A DNA stretch of 64,000 bases, taken from assembly GCA_041736625.1 (NCBI GenBank), contig JBGSTG010000007.1:27174-91173 (forward strand). Direction: 5' to 3'. The translations under genes and the position numbers were made by a program. The DNA is from M3007 sp041736625. Lineage in GTDB: Bacteria > Bacteroidota > Bacteroidia > Chitinophagales > Saprospiraceae. The stretch's first letter is position 1, and each line of letters starts with the position of its first letter. The notes beneath the pieces are model-generated. The model ran no database searches. It worked only from the letters and a program-made list of their open reading frames with translations, and was not told the origin of the DNA. This document shows, one piece after another, positions 33,697 through 41,557 of the stretch.

Positions 33697-33768
33697 CGGG
33701 GCGTAGCGCAGCCCGGTAGCGCATCCCGATTAGATCGGGAGGGTCTCCAGGTTCAAATGCCACACCCA
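33697..33768 (+). pseudogene. Broken tRNA-Pro copy
   Basis: The first 26 bases of the gene, plus 6 bases upstream (33691-33722 in all), are identical to the tRNA-Pro that starts at 33784. After that it diverges: the anticodon arm reads TCCCG-ATTAGAT-CGGGA, the T arm (CCAGG-TTCAAAT-GCC) no longer pairs fully, and the 3' acceptor strand is replaced by CACACCC hexamers. It cannot fold a normal acceptor stem. It looks like a duplicated tRNA-Pro whose 3' part was overwritten. Confidence 0.7.
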
Positions 33769-33783
33769 CACCCACACTTAATT

Positions 33784-33857
33784 CGGGGCGTAGCGCAGCC
33801 CGGTAGCGCGCCTGCTTTGGGAGCAGGAAGTCCCAGGTTCGAATCCTGGTGCCCCGA
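33784..33857 (+). tRNA. trnP(ugg): tRNA-Pro (anticodon TGG)
   Basis: 74 bases: acceptor CGGGGCG pairs with TGCCCCG (one G-T pair), D arm GCGCAGCCCGGTAGCGC, anticodon arm CCTGC-TTTGGGA-GCAGG with anticodon TGG, T arm CCAGG-TTCGAAT-CCTGG. CCA is not encoded (ACGA follows), unlike the neighbouring tRNA-Ser. A terminator follows 9 bases later. Confidence 0.95.
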
Positions 33858-33866
33858 CGAATAAAG

Positions 33867-33897
33867 AGAGCCATTGTGAGAACGATGGCTCTTTTTT
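33867..33897 (+). terminator. Terminator after tRNA-Pro
   Basis: Stem AGAGCCAT/ATGGCTCT with a 10-base loop, followed by five T. It ends the tRNA transcript just before the GIY-YIG gene. Confidence 0.85.
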
Positions 33898-33903
33898 GTA
33901 TCT

Positions 33904-34149
33904 ATGGCTTACGTGTATATCCTCTATTCGTCCAGTTTGGATCGATATTATGTTGGCTCGACGGAGATGTTTCCGGAAGAGCGACTCAGGAAACATTTGT
34001 CTAACCACAGTGGGTTTACTGGCAAAGCCAAGGACTGGGTGATCGTCTACACAGAGAAGTTTGACAACAAGGGCGACGCACTCAAAAGAGAAAAGCAGAT
34101 TAAAGCCTGGAAATCTAAAACCGCTATTGAGCAACTCGTTGCCCGGTAG
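33904..34149 (+). CDS. GIY-YIG domain nuclease-like protein
   Basis: 81 residues: a stand-alone GIY-YIG domain of the COG2827/YhbQ type. It opens with AYVYILYSSSLDRYYVGST (the two motif strands appear here as VYI and YYVG), has the helix with catalytic-type Arg/His (RLRKHLSNHSGFTGKAK), and ends LKREKQIKAWKSK, where the conserved Glu (in KREKQ) would bind metal. Family members have weak or unknown nuclease activity. In Bacteroidota, short GIY-YIG genes often lie next to tRNA genes, as here. The ATG at 33904 is 7 bases after the terminator T-run, so it has either its own start inside the terminator or read-through expression. Confidence 0.88.
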   Translation: MAYVYILYSSSLDRYYVGSTEMFPEERLRKHLSNHSGFTGKAKDWVIVYTEKFDNKGDALKREKQIKAWKSKTAIEQLVAR

Positions 34150-34156
34150 AGAAGGA

Positions 34157-34194
34157 CATACTCGTCCTACGAGTATACTGGTAGGACGAGTATG
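34157..34194. repeat. Perfect 14-base-pair hairpin
   Basis: CATACTCGTCCTAC (34157-34170) and its exact complement (34181-34194) enclose GAGTATACTG. No T-run follows. It starts 8 bases after the GIY-YIG stop, so it probably stabilises or ends that transcript. Confidence 0.85.
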
Positions 34195-34310
34195 CCACAG
34201 GGTAATAGGCTGGACGATGCCGAACCAAAGCCACTATTTTTACAACCAACTGACACAACCCACTCCATTATTCCCAAATTATCCATACTTTAGCCCTTCC
34301 AAAATATATA

Positions 34311-34748
34311 ATGGCCCTTTACCATCTCATATACCGAAGCAAAGCCCGCACCCGGCCCAACGACGCCGAACTGACCGCCCTGTTGCAGCAGTGCCGGGAA
34401 AACAACACGCCAAAACAGATCAGCGGCATACTGCTGTACGGGCACGGGATCTATGTCCAACTGCTGGAAGGCGACGACGAATGTGTGAGGGAACTGTACT
34501 ACAACCACATCGCCCAGGACCCCCGGCACTACGACCTCAAGGTGCTGCGCGAGGGCGGCATCAGCCGGCGCTTGTACACCAACTGGTCCATGGCGTTTCG
34601 GGTATATGAGCCCGACCGGTTCCTTTCGTCTCCCGGTTTTGTAGACCCCGACCAGCCCTCCATTTACGGGCGCAGCCTGCTGTCGCCCCTGCAAACCATG
34701 GAGGCGATGGAAGTGCTCTCCCTGGAGGTGCAGCGAAGAGGAGAATAA
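34311..34748 (+). CDS. BLUF-domain blue-light photoreceptor
   Basis: 145 residues, a single BLUF domain plus a short helical C-terminus. BLUF domains bind FAD and sense blue light through a Tyr-Gln hydrogen-bond switch. The key residues are visible: Y8 (LIYRS), N32 (NNTPKQISGILLY), Q50 (GIYVQLLEG), W92 and M94 (TNWSMAF). There is no output domain, so signalling must be through protein-protein contact. Neighbours do not reveal a partner. A blue-light sensor fits a sunlit aquatic habitat, as would be expected for an alga-associated bacterium. Confidence 0.9.
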   Translation: MALYHLIYRSKARTRPNDAELTALLQQCRENNTPKQISGILLYGHGIYVQLLEGDDECVRELYYNHIAQDPRHYDLKVLREGGISRRLYTNWSMAFRVYEPDRFLSSPGFVDPDQPSIYGRSLLSPLQTMEAMEVLSLEVQRRGE

Positions 34749-34766
34749 CAACGAATGCGGCGGGAA

Positions 34767-35237
34767 TCAGGCCATGGCAGGCGCCAGCGTTTCCGCGAGC
34801 GCTTCCCGGACGGTGGCGTCCAGCAACCGGTTTTCCAGTACGTCTGCGTAGGCTTCGAAGTACGCGATAACGTCTTCCCGGCGGTTGCGGCGCAGCCAGC
34901 GGAAGCCACCCGGAAGCTGTGCCAGCACCTTTTTGTCGGATAAATATTCCAGGTGATGCACGTCGGTGGGGGTAAGCCCCAGCTCCATCAGTTTGTGCAG
35001 CACCAAGTCCACCGGCGCCTGGCTGGCGGGGCACCAGGCGGTGGCGAGCTCCGTCCACTCACCCGCGCCTTCCTGCGCGTAAGCGAATATCTCGCGCTCG
35101 TCGAGGTCGGTCACTACCTGGATGAGGTTTCCACAATTGCATTGCCCGTGATGTCCCCAGGCGTAAGAGGCGCCGTTGCGCAGGTTCCCTGCCGCGTCCC
35201 GGAGCGCAGCAATGAGGGTGATGGTCGGTTTTGCCAT
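34767..35237 (-). CDS. Conserved hypothetical cytoplasmic protein
   Basis: 156 residues from the ATG complementary to 35235-35237 (MAKPTITLIAALRDAA); the frame extends 23 codons further but that part is poorly protein-like. No signal peptide or membrane helix. Notable are a CNCGN motif in GHHGQCNCGNLIQ, possibly metal-binding together with nearby His, and a helical C-terminal half (FRWLRRNRREDVIAYFEAYA). I do not recognise the family. It is convergent with the BLUF gene (18 bases apart). Confidence 0.65.
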   Translation of the reverse strand: MAKPTITLIAALRDAAGNLRNGASYAWGHHGQCNCGNLIQVVTDLDEREIFAYAQEGAGEWTELATAWCPASQAPVDLVLHKLMELGLTPTDVHHLEYLSDKKVLAQLPGGFRWLRRNRREDVIAYFEAYADVLENRLLDATVREALAETLAPAMA

Positions 35238-35427
35238 GACAGGTTTGCTTTTGAGAACAAATATGCGGTTTGAAACGCAAAAATCCGTTTCCGGTTCGGG
35301 GTACACTGTCTACTTTGGAACGATTATAAAAAAGGGCGCTTTATTTTAACCCATCCGTGCCTGCGTTCCGGCAGCATTCGGGCCGGATTCTGTATCTTTC
35401 CGGGGCTCAAACCATAAAAATGCTCTT

Positions 35428-38373
35428 ATGTCAAAATTCCTGTACATCCTGCTCCTGTTGTGCCTGTCGGCTGTTGTGCTGCCGGCCCAGACCTCCAAAG
35501 ACATTACCGTGCCGTTGAAAGCGGAAGTGTCGCAATCCCCGGCCACTATCACCCTCTCCTGGCCCAACCCCGGCAATGCCAACCTGTTGGTGCTGCGCCG
35601 CACCAAAGGGCAAACCGGCGCGCAATGGGTCGTTGTGCTCAACGCAAACGCCAGCAACTTTACCGGGCTGCTGGACAATACCGTGCAAGCCGGCCAAACG
35701 TACGAGTACGTCATCCGCCGCCAGCTCGGCGCCCTAAGCGCCTTTGGCTACGCCAGTGCCGCCTTGTACACACCACCGGTGGATCATCGCGGCACGGTGC
35801 TGCTGTTCGTCGATTCTACCCTGTACGGTCCTTTGGCGATGGAACTGGAGCGTTTCCGCCTCGACCTGAATGGCGACGGCTGGCACATCCGCGAGTTCCC
35901 TACCGGCGCCTCCGCCACGGTTGAAACCGTGAAAAGCCAGATTGTGCAGGCCTACCTGGCGGATTCCGTATCCGTGCGCTCCGTTTTTTTGCTTGGCGCC
36001 ATCCCTGTCCCGTATTCCGGCAACACCGCCTGGGATGCCCACATGGAGCACAACGGCGCCTGGCCGGCCGACGTCTACTATGGCGATGTGGACGGCTTGT
36101 GGACCGATGATCAGATCGAAAACACCTCGCCGGCCAGGGCCGCAAACGACAACATTGGCGGCGACGGCAAGTTCGACCAGAGTTACATCCCGTCCGACAT
36201 AGAGCTCGAAGTCGGTAGGGTCGATTTCCGCCGCCTCAACCCGGCCACCTTCGGCGCCTCGAGCACCGAATTGCTGCGCCGTTACCTGGACAAGAACCAC
36301 GCCTGGCGGCAAAAAAAATACGTCGCCCAGCCCAAGGCGCTGGTGGACGACAACTTCGGCTATTTCAACGGCGAGGCTTTCGGGGCCAACGGCTGGCGAA
36401 ATGCCTACCCCCTGGTGGGCGATTCGGCGGTGGTAGCCGCCGACTTTTTCAACGACACCGACGGCGATCCCTGGCTGATGGCCTTTGGCTGCGGCGGGGG
36501 CAACTACTCCGGCGCCGGCGGGGTGGGCAACAGCACCAACTTTGCCACCGACTCCGTCAATGCGGTGTTCACCATGCTTTTTGGCAGCTACTTCGGCGAC
36601 TGGGATTCCGAGAACAACCCCTTTATGCCCTCAGCCCTGGCCTCCAAAGGGGGCATTCTCTCCTGTGTTTGGGCCGGACGCCCCCACTGGTTCACGCACC
36701 CCCTGGCCTCCGGAGAGACCATCGGGTATTGCACCCGGGAAACCCAAAATACAGAGTTCAACGACGGTTTTTACCTGACCTTCGGGTACGGCGGCGCCCA
36801 TGTGTCGCTGCTGGGCGACCCCACCTTGCGCGCACACGTGGTGGCGCCCCCCCAAAACCTGACGGCCTCCGCCGGCGTGTGCCGGGAAGTTAATCTACAA
36901 TGGGAGGCCGCCGCGCAGTCCGGGCTGGAAGGCTACCACGTCTACCGGTCTGCCACACGCAACGGCCCCTACACGCGCCTTACGGTCCAACCGGTTGCCG
37001 TGCCGGCCTATACCACCGAAGCGCCGGCAGCCGATACCTTCTGGTACCAGGTGCGCAGCGTGTACCGCCAGAGCAGCTTCGGCGGCGGCGTGTACGACAA
37101 TACGAGCACGGGCGTGCTGATCGAAGTCGATATGAGCGGCGCCACGCCGCCTGCGGTGCAGGCCGGGCCGGATGCCGTGCTCACCTGCCAGGATTCAACC
37201 GTTACCCTGCAGGCCACCGGCCAAACGAACGGCGTCACCTACCAATGGACCGGCCCCGGCGGGTACACCAGCACCCAGGCGACGCCGGCCGTCGATTTTC
37301 CGGGAGCATTCATCGGCTGGTTCACCGGCGCCAACGGCTGCGTGACCGCCGACACCATCCTGGTGACCGAAGACAGGACGGCCCCCACAGTCGACCTGGG
37401 ACCGCCTCCCGTGCTTACCTGCATCGTGACCTCCATCAACTGCGACTGGACCGTGCCGGTGACGCCCGGCATCTCCTGGACGGTCAACGACACGCCGGTC
37501 GGCCCCGGCCAAACGGTGAGCCTGTGCCCCAACCCCAACGTGCCCGGCGCATGGGCGACCGTAACGGCTACGTCGGATGCCACCGGCTGCGGCAGTTCGG
37601 CAGCATTTGTGGTAGAACAGGATGTCAGTGCGCCGGATATATCTGTCACCCAGCGGGATACCATCACCTGTTCCGGTATCTACCAGGTGCTTACGGCCGT
37701 CAGCGGCACGCCCGGGGTTACGTTCACCTGGATTGGCCCTGCGGGCTTCTCGTCCAATCGACCGGAAATTCTGGCGATCATTTCCGGTGGGTATGCCCCC
37801 ACGGCCACCAACCCGGCCAACGGTTGCACGTCTGTTGTGCCGCCCATTCCCGTCCTCATCCAGCAATACCCGCCGATTGGGCCCATGGCTGCGTTGACGG
37901 ACGAGAGCGCGCCGGGCGCCCAGGACGGGGCTGTCGACCTGCTCGTTGCCGGTGGCACGCCCCCGTACACATTCCAGTGGAGCAATGGGGCGACCACGGA
38001 GGACCTGAGCGGGCTGAGCGCCGGGGTCTACACGGTGACCATTACCGATGTTAACGGGTGTTCCTCGATGCTGACGGTGGAAGTTGGTCTGTTGCTGGAT
38101 TGGACGGAGCTGCCGCCGGGTATTGCTGCGTTTTCCGTCGCGCCCAACCCGTCGGCAGGGCACGTGTTCGTTTCATTGGCGTTTGACCAACCGACGGCCG
38201 TGCAACTGGAGCTCTGGTCGGCCGACGGCCGGTTGCTCCTGACCCGAAGCGTTGCGCCGGCCGCCGCCCTCCGCGAACCGATAGACCTGAGCGGTGTGCC
38301 GTCCGGACGGTACGAAGTGGTGGCTCGTTTGGCAAACGGATCGGTAGCGGCGCGCCACCTTGTGCGGCACTAA
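35428..38373 (+). CDS. T9SS protein with degenerate gingipain (C25)-like domain, Fn3 and SprB repeats
   Basis: 981 residues. Signal peptide cut after LPAQ. Residues about 25-110: fibronectin-III-like. Residues about 120-470 follow the layout of peptidase C25 (gingipain, caspase-type clan CD fold): SVFLLGAIPVPYSG, ADVYYGDVDG, SDIELEVGRVDF, and later FGCGGGNYSG and GGILSCVWAGRPHW. At the positions where gingipains have the catalytic His (HG) and Cys (ACVNG-like), this protein has CGGG and SCVWAG, so the His appears lost. Then a second Fn3, immunoglobulin-like repeats and one SprB module (GGTPPYTFQW, GVYTVTITDVNGC). The last 80 residues are a T9SS type A tail (VAPNPSAGHVFV, SADGRLLL, PSGRYEVV). 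Confidence 0.75.
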   Translation: MSKFLYILLLLCLSAVVLPAQTSKDITVPLKAEVSQSPATITLSWPNPGNANLLVLRRTKGQTGAQWVVVLNANASNFTGLLDNTVQAGQTYEYVIRRQLGALSAFGYASAALYTPPVDHRGTVLLFVDSTLYGPLAMELERFRLDLNGDGWHIREFPTGASATVETVKSQIVQAYLADSVSVRSVFLLGAIPVPYSGNTAWDAHMEHNGAWPADVYYGDVDGLWTDDQIENTSPARAANDNIGGDGKFDQSYIPSDIELEVGRVDFRRLNPATFGASSTELLRRYLDKNHAWRQKKYVAQPKALVDDNFGYFNGEAFGANGWRNAYPLVGDSAVVAADFFNDTDGDPWLMAFGCGGGNYSGAGGVGNSTNFATDSVNAVFTMLFGSYFGDWDSENNPFMPSALASKGGILSCVWAGRPHWFTHPLASGETIGYCTRETQNTEFNDGFYLTFGYGGAHVSLLGDPTLRAHVVAPPQNLTASAGVCREVNLQWEAAAQSGLEGYHVYRSATRNGPYTRLTVQPVAVPAYTTEAPAADTFWYQVRSVYRQSSFGGGVYDNTSTGVLIEVDMSGATPPAVQAGPDAVLTCQDSTVTLQATGQTNGVTYQWTGPGGYTSTQATPAVDFPGAFIGWFTGANGCVTADTILVTEDRTAPTVDLGPPPVLTCIVTSINCDWTVPVTPGISWTVNDTPVGPGQTVSLCPNPNVPGAWATVTATSDATGCGSSAAFVVEQDVSAPDISVTQRDTITCSGIYQVLTAVSGTPGVTFTWIGPAGFSSNRPEILAIISGGYAPTATNPANGCTSVVPPIPVLIQQYPPIGPMAALTDESAPGAQDGAVDLLVAGGTPPYTFQWSNGATTEDLSGLSAGVYTVTITDVNGCSSMLTVEVGLLLDWTELPPGIAAFSVAPNPSAGHVFVSLAFDQPTAVQLELWSADGRLLLTRSVAPAAALREPIDLSGVPSGRYEVVARLANGSVAARHLVRH

Positions 38374-38386
38374 GCAACAACGGGGG

Positions 38387-39751
38387 TCAGGGGAAGGCGA
38401 GTTGTATGCGCGTCCCCTGACCCACGACCGATTGGACGTCCAGGGTTACCTGGTGCAGGCGCAGGATGCTGTCGACCAGCGACAGGCCGATGCCCGAGCC
38501 GGCGGTTTTAGCCTGTTGGACGCCCCGGTAAAAAGGCTGAAAAATGAACGGCAGGTCATCGGGTGGTATGCCGGGGCCGTTGTCGCTGATGTCCAGTACC
38601 GGTTTTTGGCCGGGGCCGACCAGCAGGGTGACGGCCACCCGGTGGTCGGGCGAAAATTTGCAGCCGTTGTCGATCAGGTTGGTCAAGGCGAGCCGGAGCA
38701 GGGCTTCATTGCCGTTGACGAGGAGCTGGGCTTCCTCTTCCAGCGGCCCGGAAATGTTGAAGGCGATGTGGTAATGGGGTTTGCTGCGTTCCAGTCCGGA
38801 CTGCACCTGGAGCACCAGTTCGTCCAGGCGAAGCGGCGTGTGTTCGATGCGGTTTTCATCCGAGTAGGCGCGGGCAATTTGCAGGAGTTTTTCCGTCATA
38901 TCGGCCAGCCCGTGGCTGTCCTGGAGCACCGATTGCAGCGTTTGGCGATATGCTTCCGGACTTCTGTCGCGGTTCAGGGCCACCTCCAGTTGGGAAACGA
39001 TCACCGAAATGGGGTTCTTAAGTTCGTGTGAGATGTTGGACACGAACCGTTTTTGCATTTGGAACGCCACTTCGATGCGGTCCAGCATGCGGTTGAACGT
39101 GTTGATGAGCCTGGCTATCTCGTCGGCGTTGCGCGGTTCGCGGAGGCGGGCGCTCAGATCGGCAGGTCGTATGGCATCCACCTCGTTGACGATGGCGGAG
39201 ACGGGTTCCAGGGCTTTTCGGGCGAAAAGGTATCCGACCAGCGCAACCATGCCGATGGAGAGAAAGAAGCCGGCGACGAGGATGCGCAGCAGTTCGTCGA
39301 GCTCCTCGGTCTGAAACGCCGAAGCCGCCACCACGATGTACGGTCGGCCGGAGGGGGAAGCGGTGCGCATGGCGATGCCGGGCAGACCACCGTACAGGAT
39401 TCGGCATTCACCGAGTTGTCCGGTCATCTGATAGGTGCTTTCCGCCAGCTTTTCTGCCGGGGCGTTCAGCGAAAAAACCCGGTTGCGCTCCATGTCGAAT
39501 ATGGCGACCAGATGATCAACGGGCATGTTTTTGTCGAACTGCACGGCCTCTTCACCAACCGGAAGGGTGTCCAGGGTAGCGCCCTGCAGCAGCACCATTC
39601 GTGCAATGGTGGTGGCCTTGAAGCGCAGGCCGTTGTAGAAGGCAACTTCCATGGACTGCCGGAATCGGATGTACACAAAGCCCAGGGTGAGCAATAGAAT
39701 GGTTGCTACGGTGAGGATAAACTGCAGGGTGAGTCGCGACCGGATTTGCAT
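38387..39751 (-). CDS. Sensor histidine kinase
   Basis: 454 residues. TM1 (about 8-28), a periplasmic sensor of roughly 125 residues, TM2 (about 155-175), a HAMP linker (about 178-230: LEPVSAIVNEVDAI, RLREPRNADEIARL), DHp helix with phospho-acceptor H242 (NISHELKNPISVI), then the ATPase domain with N box (LTNLIDNGCKF), G1 (DISDNGPGIPPDD), F box (IFQPFYRG) and G2 (GSGIGLSLV). The layout matches CusS/heavy-metal-type kinases, but the sensor domain has no metal-binding Cys/His pattern. It is the second gene of an operon with the response regulator, 7 bases apart. Signal unknown. Confidence 0.93.
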   Translation of the reverse strand: MQIRSRLTLQFILTVATILLLTLGFVYIRFRQSMEVAFYNGLRFKATTIARMVLLQGATLDTLPVGEEAVQFDKNMPVDHLVAIFDMERNRVFSLNAPAEKLAESTYQMTGQLGECRILYGGLPGIAMRTASPSGRPYIVVAASAFQTEELDELLRILVAGFFLSIGMVALVGYLFARKALEPVSAIVNEVDAIRPADLSARLREPRNADEIARLINTFNRMLDRIEVAFQMQKRFVSNISHELKNPISVIVSQLEVALNRDRSPEAYRQTLQSVLQDSHGLADMTEKLLQIARAYSDENRIEHTPLRLDELVLQVQSGLERSKPHYHIAFNISGPLEEEAQLLVNGNEALLRLALTNLIDNGCKFSPDHRVAVTLLVGPGQKPVLDISDNGPGIPPDDLPFIFQPFYRGVQQAKTAGSGIGLSLVDSILRLHQVTLDVQSVVGQGTRIQLAFP

Positions 39752-39758
39752 GGTGTGG

Positions 39759-40448
39759 CTATTCCTCCCGGAAAATGTATCCTGTTTTGAATTGGGTGTG
39801 GATCAGTTTTTTATCGAACCCTTTTTCCACTTTTTTGCGCAGGAAGTTGACGTACACTTCGACCACGTTGGTGCCGGTGTCGAAGTGGATGTCCCACACT
39901 TGTTCGGATATTTCTTTTTTGGAGATGGTACGTCCCGGGTTTCGAAGGAAGTACGCCATCAGGGCGAATTCTTTCGGGGTCAGTTCGATGCGTTGCCCCT
40001 GGCGGAAAAAATCGTGGGTGTCGAGGTGCATCTCCACGTCGGCCAAACGCAGGATTTGGGGTTCGGTCTTTTCCGGAGGGGCCGGCCGGCGGGTGAGCGC
40101 CCGTATACGCATGAGGAGTTCCCTGAATTCGAAAGGCTTGACGAGGTAGTCGTCGGCGCCGGCGTCGAAGCCCAACGCCTTGTCGTCCAGTTCCCCCAGG
40201 GCGGTGAGCAGCAATACCGGGACGGTATTTCCCTGATCACGAAGTGATTGGAGGATGTGCAGGCCGCTGATATCCGGAAGCACCACATCGGAAATGACCA
40301 CATGGTAGGTGTTCGACAGGGCCATTTTCAATCCTTCGGCGCCCAGGAGCGCAACGTCCGCCCCGATGTCGTGTTCCTCCAGCCCTTGCCGGAGGGAGTG
40401 CGCCATTTTGGCTTCATCTTCAATGATCAATATGTGCAGTCGGGTCAT
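39759..40448 (-). CDS. OmpR-family response regulator
   Basis: 229 residues. Receiver domain 1-120 with acidic pair E10/D11, phospho-acceptor D54 (VVISDVVLPDISG), T82-type switch (LLTALGE) and K104 (YLVKPFEFRELL). Winged-helix DNA-binding domain 130-229 (ELTPKEFALMAYFLRNPGRTISKKEI, TNVVEVYVNFLRKKVEKGF). Its kinase partner follows 7 bases downstream. An exact -7 box (TAAATTTG, minus strand, 40456-40463) ends 7 bases before the ATG, so the transcript may be leaderless. The Bacteroidota promoter arrangement is divergent with that of the small membrane gene on the other strand. Confidence 0.95.
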   Translation of the reverse strand: MTRLHILIIEDEAKMAHSLRQGLEEHDIGADVALLGAEGLKMALSNTYHVVISDVVLPDISGLHILQSLRDQGNTVPVLLLTALGELDDKALGFDAGADDYLVKPFEFRELLMRIRALTRRPAPPEKTEPQILRLADVEMHLDTHDFFRQGQRIELTPKEFALMAYFLRNPGRTISKKEISEQVWDIHFDTGTNVVEVYVNFLRKKVEKGFDKKLIHTQFKTGYIFREE

Positions 40449-40455
40449 TAATGGA

Positions 40456-40500
40456 CAAATTTAATGCTTCTCCAATTTTTAATGGATTGATTTACTTTTG
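40456..40500. promoter_or_regulatory. Divergent -7 boxes between the two-component operon and a small membrane gene
   Basis: TAAATTTG on the minus strand (40456-40463) serves the response regulator; TACTTTTG on the plus strand (40493-40500) serves the frameshifted gene at 40520. Both are exact TAnnTTTG matches; neither has a clear -33 partner. This arrangement suggests that the response regulator may control both. Confidence 0.5.
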
Positions 40501-40519
40501 TAAAAAAAATGAAACCAAA

Positions 40520-40836
40520 ATGGACCAGAGCATATCCATTTTCCGGGTCGTGCTGATCCTGTTTATTGCTACGAGTATTCGGCTGCCAACCAGTGGCTGG
40601 CGCCGGTTTCTGCGGTGTTCAACACGCGTTTTGGCGGACAGGCGGAGTACATGCGGACGATCGCCGGCATCGAACTGGGCGACCGGTATTGGGAGATCAA
40701 CAAGCGGGGCAGTGGCGGTGTGCCGCTGACCCGGGTGCTGACTACCGGGAATATGGAAGAGATGGATACGCTGATGGCTCGTGAAATGATGCAATTTACC
40801 AAAAAAAGCAACCAGATTTCTGGTTTGGAGCACTAA
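40520..40836 (+). pseudogene. Small membrane protein gene interrupted by a frameshift
   Basis: ATG 40520 opens MDQSISIFRVVLILFIA, a good membrane segment, which then goes out of frame near 40568-40570. One additional base there would continue as YEYSAANQWLAPVSAVFNTR and on to GGQAEYMRTIAGIELGDRYW, ending at 40836 (about 106 residues in all). The C-terminal part lacks its own plausible start except an internal ATG at 40615. Either a sequencing/assembly error or a recent single-base deletion. The joined product would be a one-helix membrane protein of unknown role, next to a two-component system. Confidence 0.55.
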
Positions 40837-40978
40837 GCTTTTAGTAATTTGCAGGCTCTTCTACTCAGGACGTTGCCTGGGCTTTTGCCTAAACGTTTGG
40901 TTGTTAATTTTTTAGTAACCATATGGCGCCTGCGGTACTGGGTTGCGGGGTGCAATGACCTGAAAAACAGCCCTTTTG

Positions 40979-41557
40979 ATGAGAACAGTTGCCACGGAAA
41001 CGGATTACATGCATGCCATTGCATCTGGAGACAAACAGGCAATCGGCATGCTATATCGTGAGATGTCGCCGGTCATCCGGCGTATGGTCGCCGAGTTGGG
41101 GCAGGGGACCGCGGCCGATGCATCGGATATTTTCCAGGACGCTGTGATCATCGTCTATGAAAAGGCAAAGCAACCCGAATTCGAGCTTACCAGTAGTTTC
41201 CATGCGTTTTTTTATGGCGTTTGCCGCAACCTGCGCTTATCAAAACTTAAAAAACGATCGGGCAATGAAGCCTGCATGCCGGAGGAGGCAACATTGGGGG
41301 AATCAGAGTTGTTCAGCGATGCGGCATACCTGACCATGGAGCGACTGAAACTCATTGAAAACGCGATGCTAAAACTTGGCGAGGATTGTCGTCGCCTGAT
41401 GCAACTGCACTTTTTGGAAACGCCTGTGTCCCAAATCGCAGAGATACTGGGCTACAACAGCGAGGGATATGTACGGCGTCGTAAATGCCAGTGTAAGGCA
41501 CGACTGATTGAACTGATCAAACAAGACCCGGCCTACCGGGAACTAATCGAGTATTGA
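40979..41557 (+). CDS. RNA polymerase sigma factor, sigma-70 family (ECF-like)
   Basis: 192 residues from ATG 40979. Region 2 (about 10-95): YMHAIASGDKQAIGMLYREM, ASDIFQDAVIIVYEKA and the aromatic FHAFFYGVCRNL. Region 4 (about 125-185): RRLMQLHFLETPVSQIAEILGY followed by the recognition helix YVRRRKCQCKARLIE. No region 1 or 3. It would direct RNA polymerase to a small regulon. The stop overlaps the start of the next gene (TGATG), so the two are translationally coupled, as is usual for sigma/anti-sigma pairs. The three-gene order sigma factor - membrane protein - TPR-CHAT protein recurs in Bacteroidota. The long upstream gap (40837-40978) shows no clear promoter. Confidence 0.85.
   Translation: MRTVATETDYMHAIASGDKQAIGMLYREMSPVIRRMVAELGQGTAADASDIFQDAVIIVYEKAKQPEFELTSSFHAFFYGVCRNLRLSKLKKRSGNEACMPEEATLGESELFSDAAYLTMERLKLIENAMLKLGEDCRRLMQLHFLETPVSQIAEILGYNSEGYVRRRKCQCKARLIELIKQDPAYRELIEY

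Noticed and set aside
33691..33809. Attachment site of an integrated element at tRNA-Pro (direct repeat of 32 bases)
   Set aside because: Only 55 bases separate the repeats and there is no integrase; local duplication of the tRNA is the simpler view.
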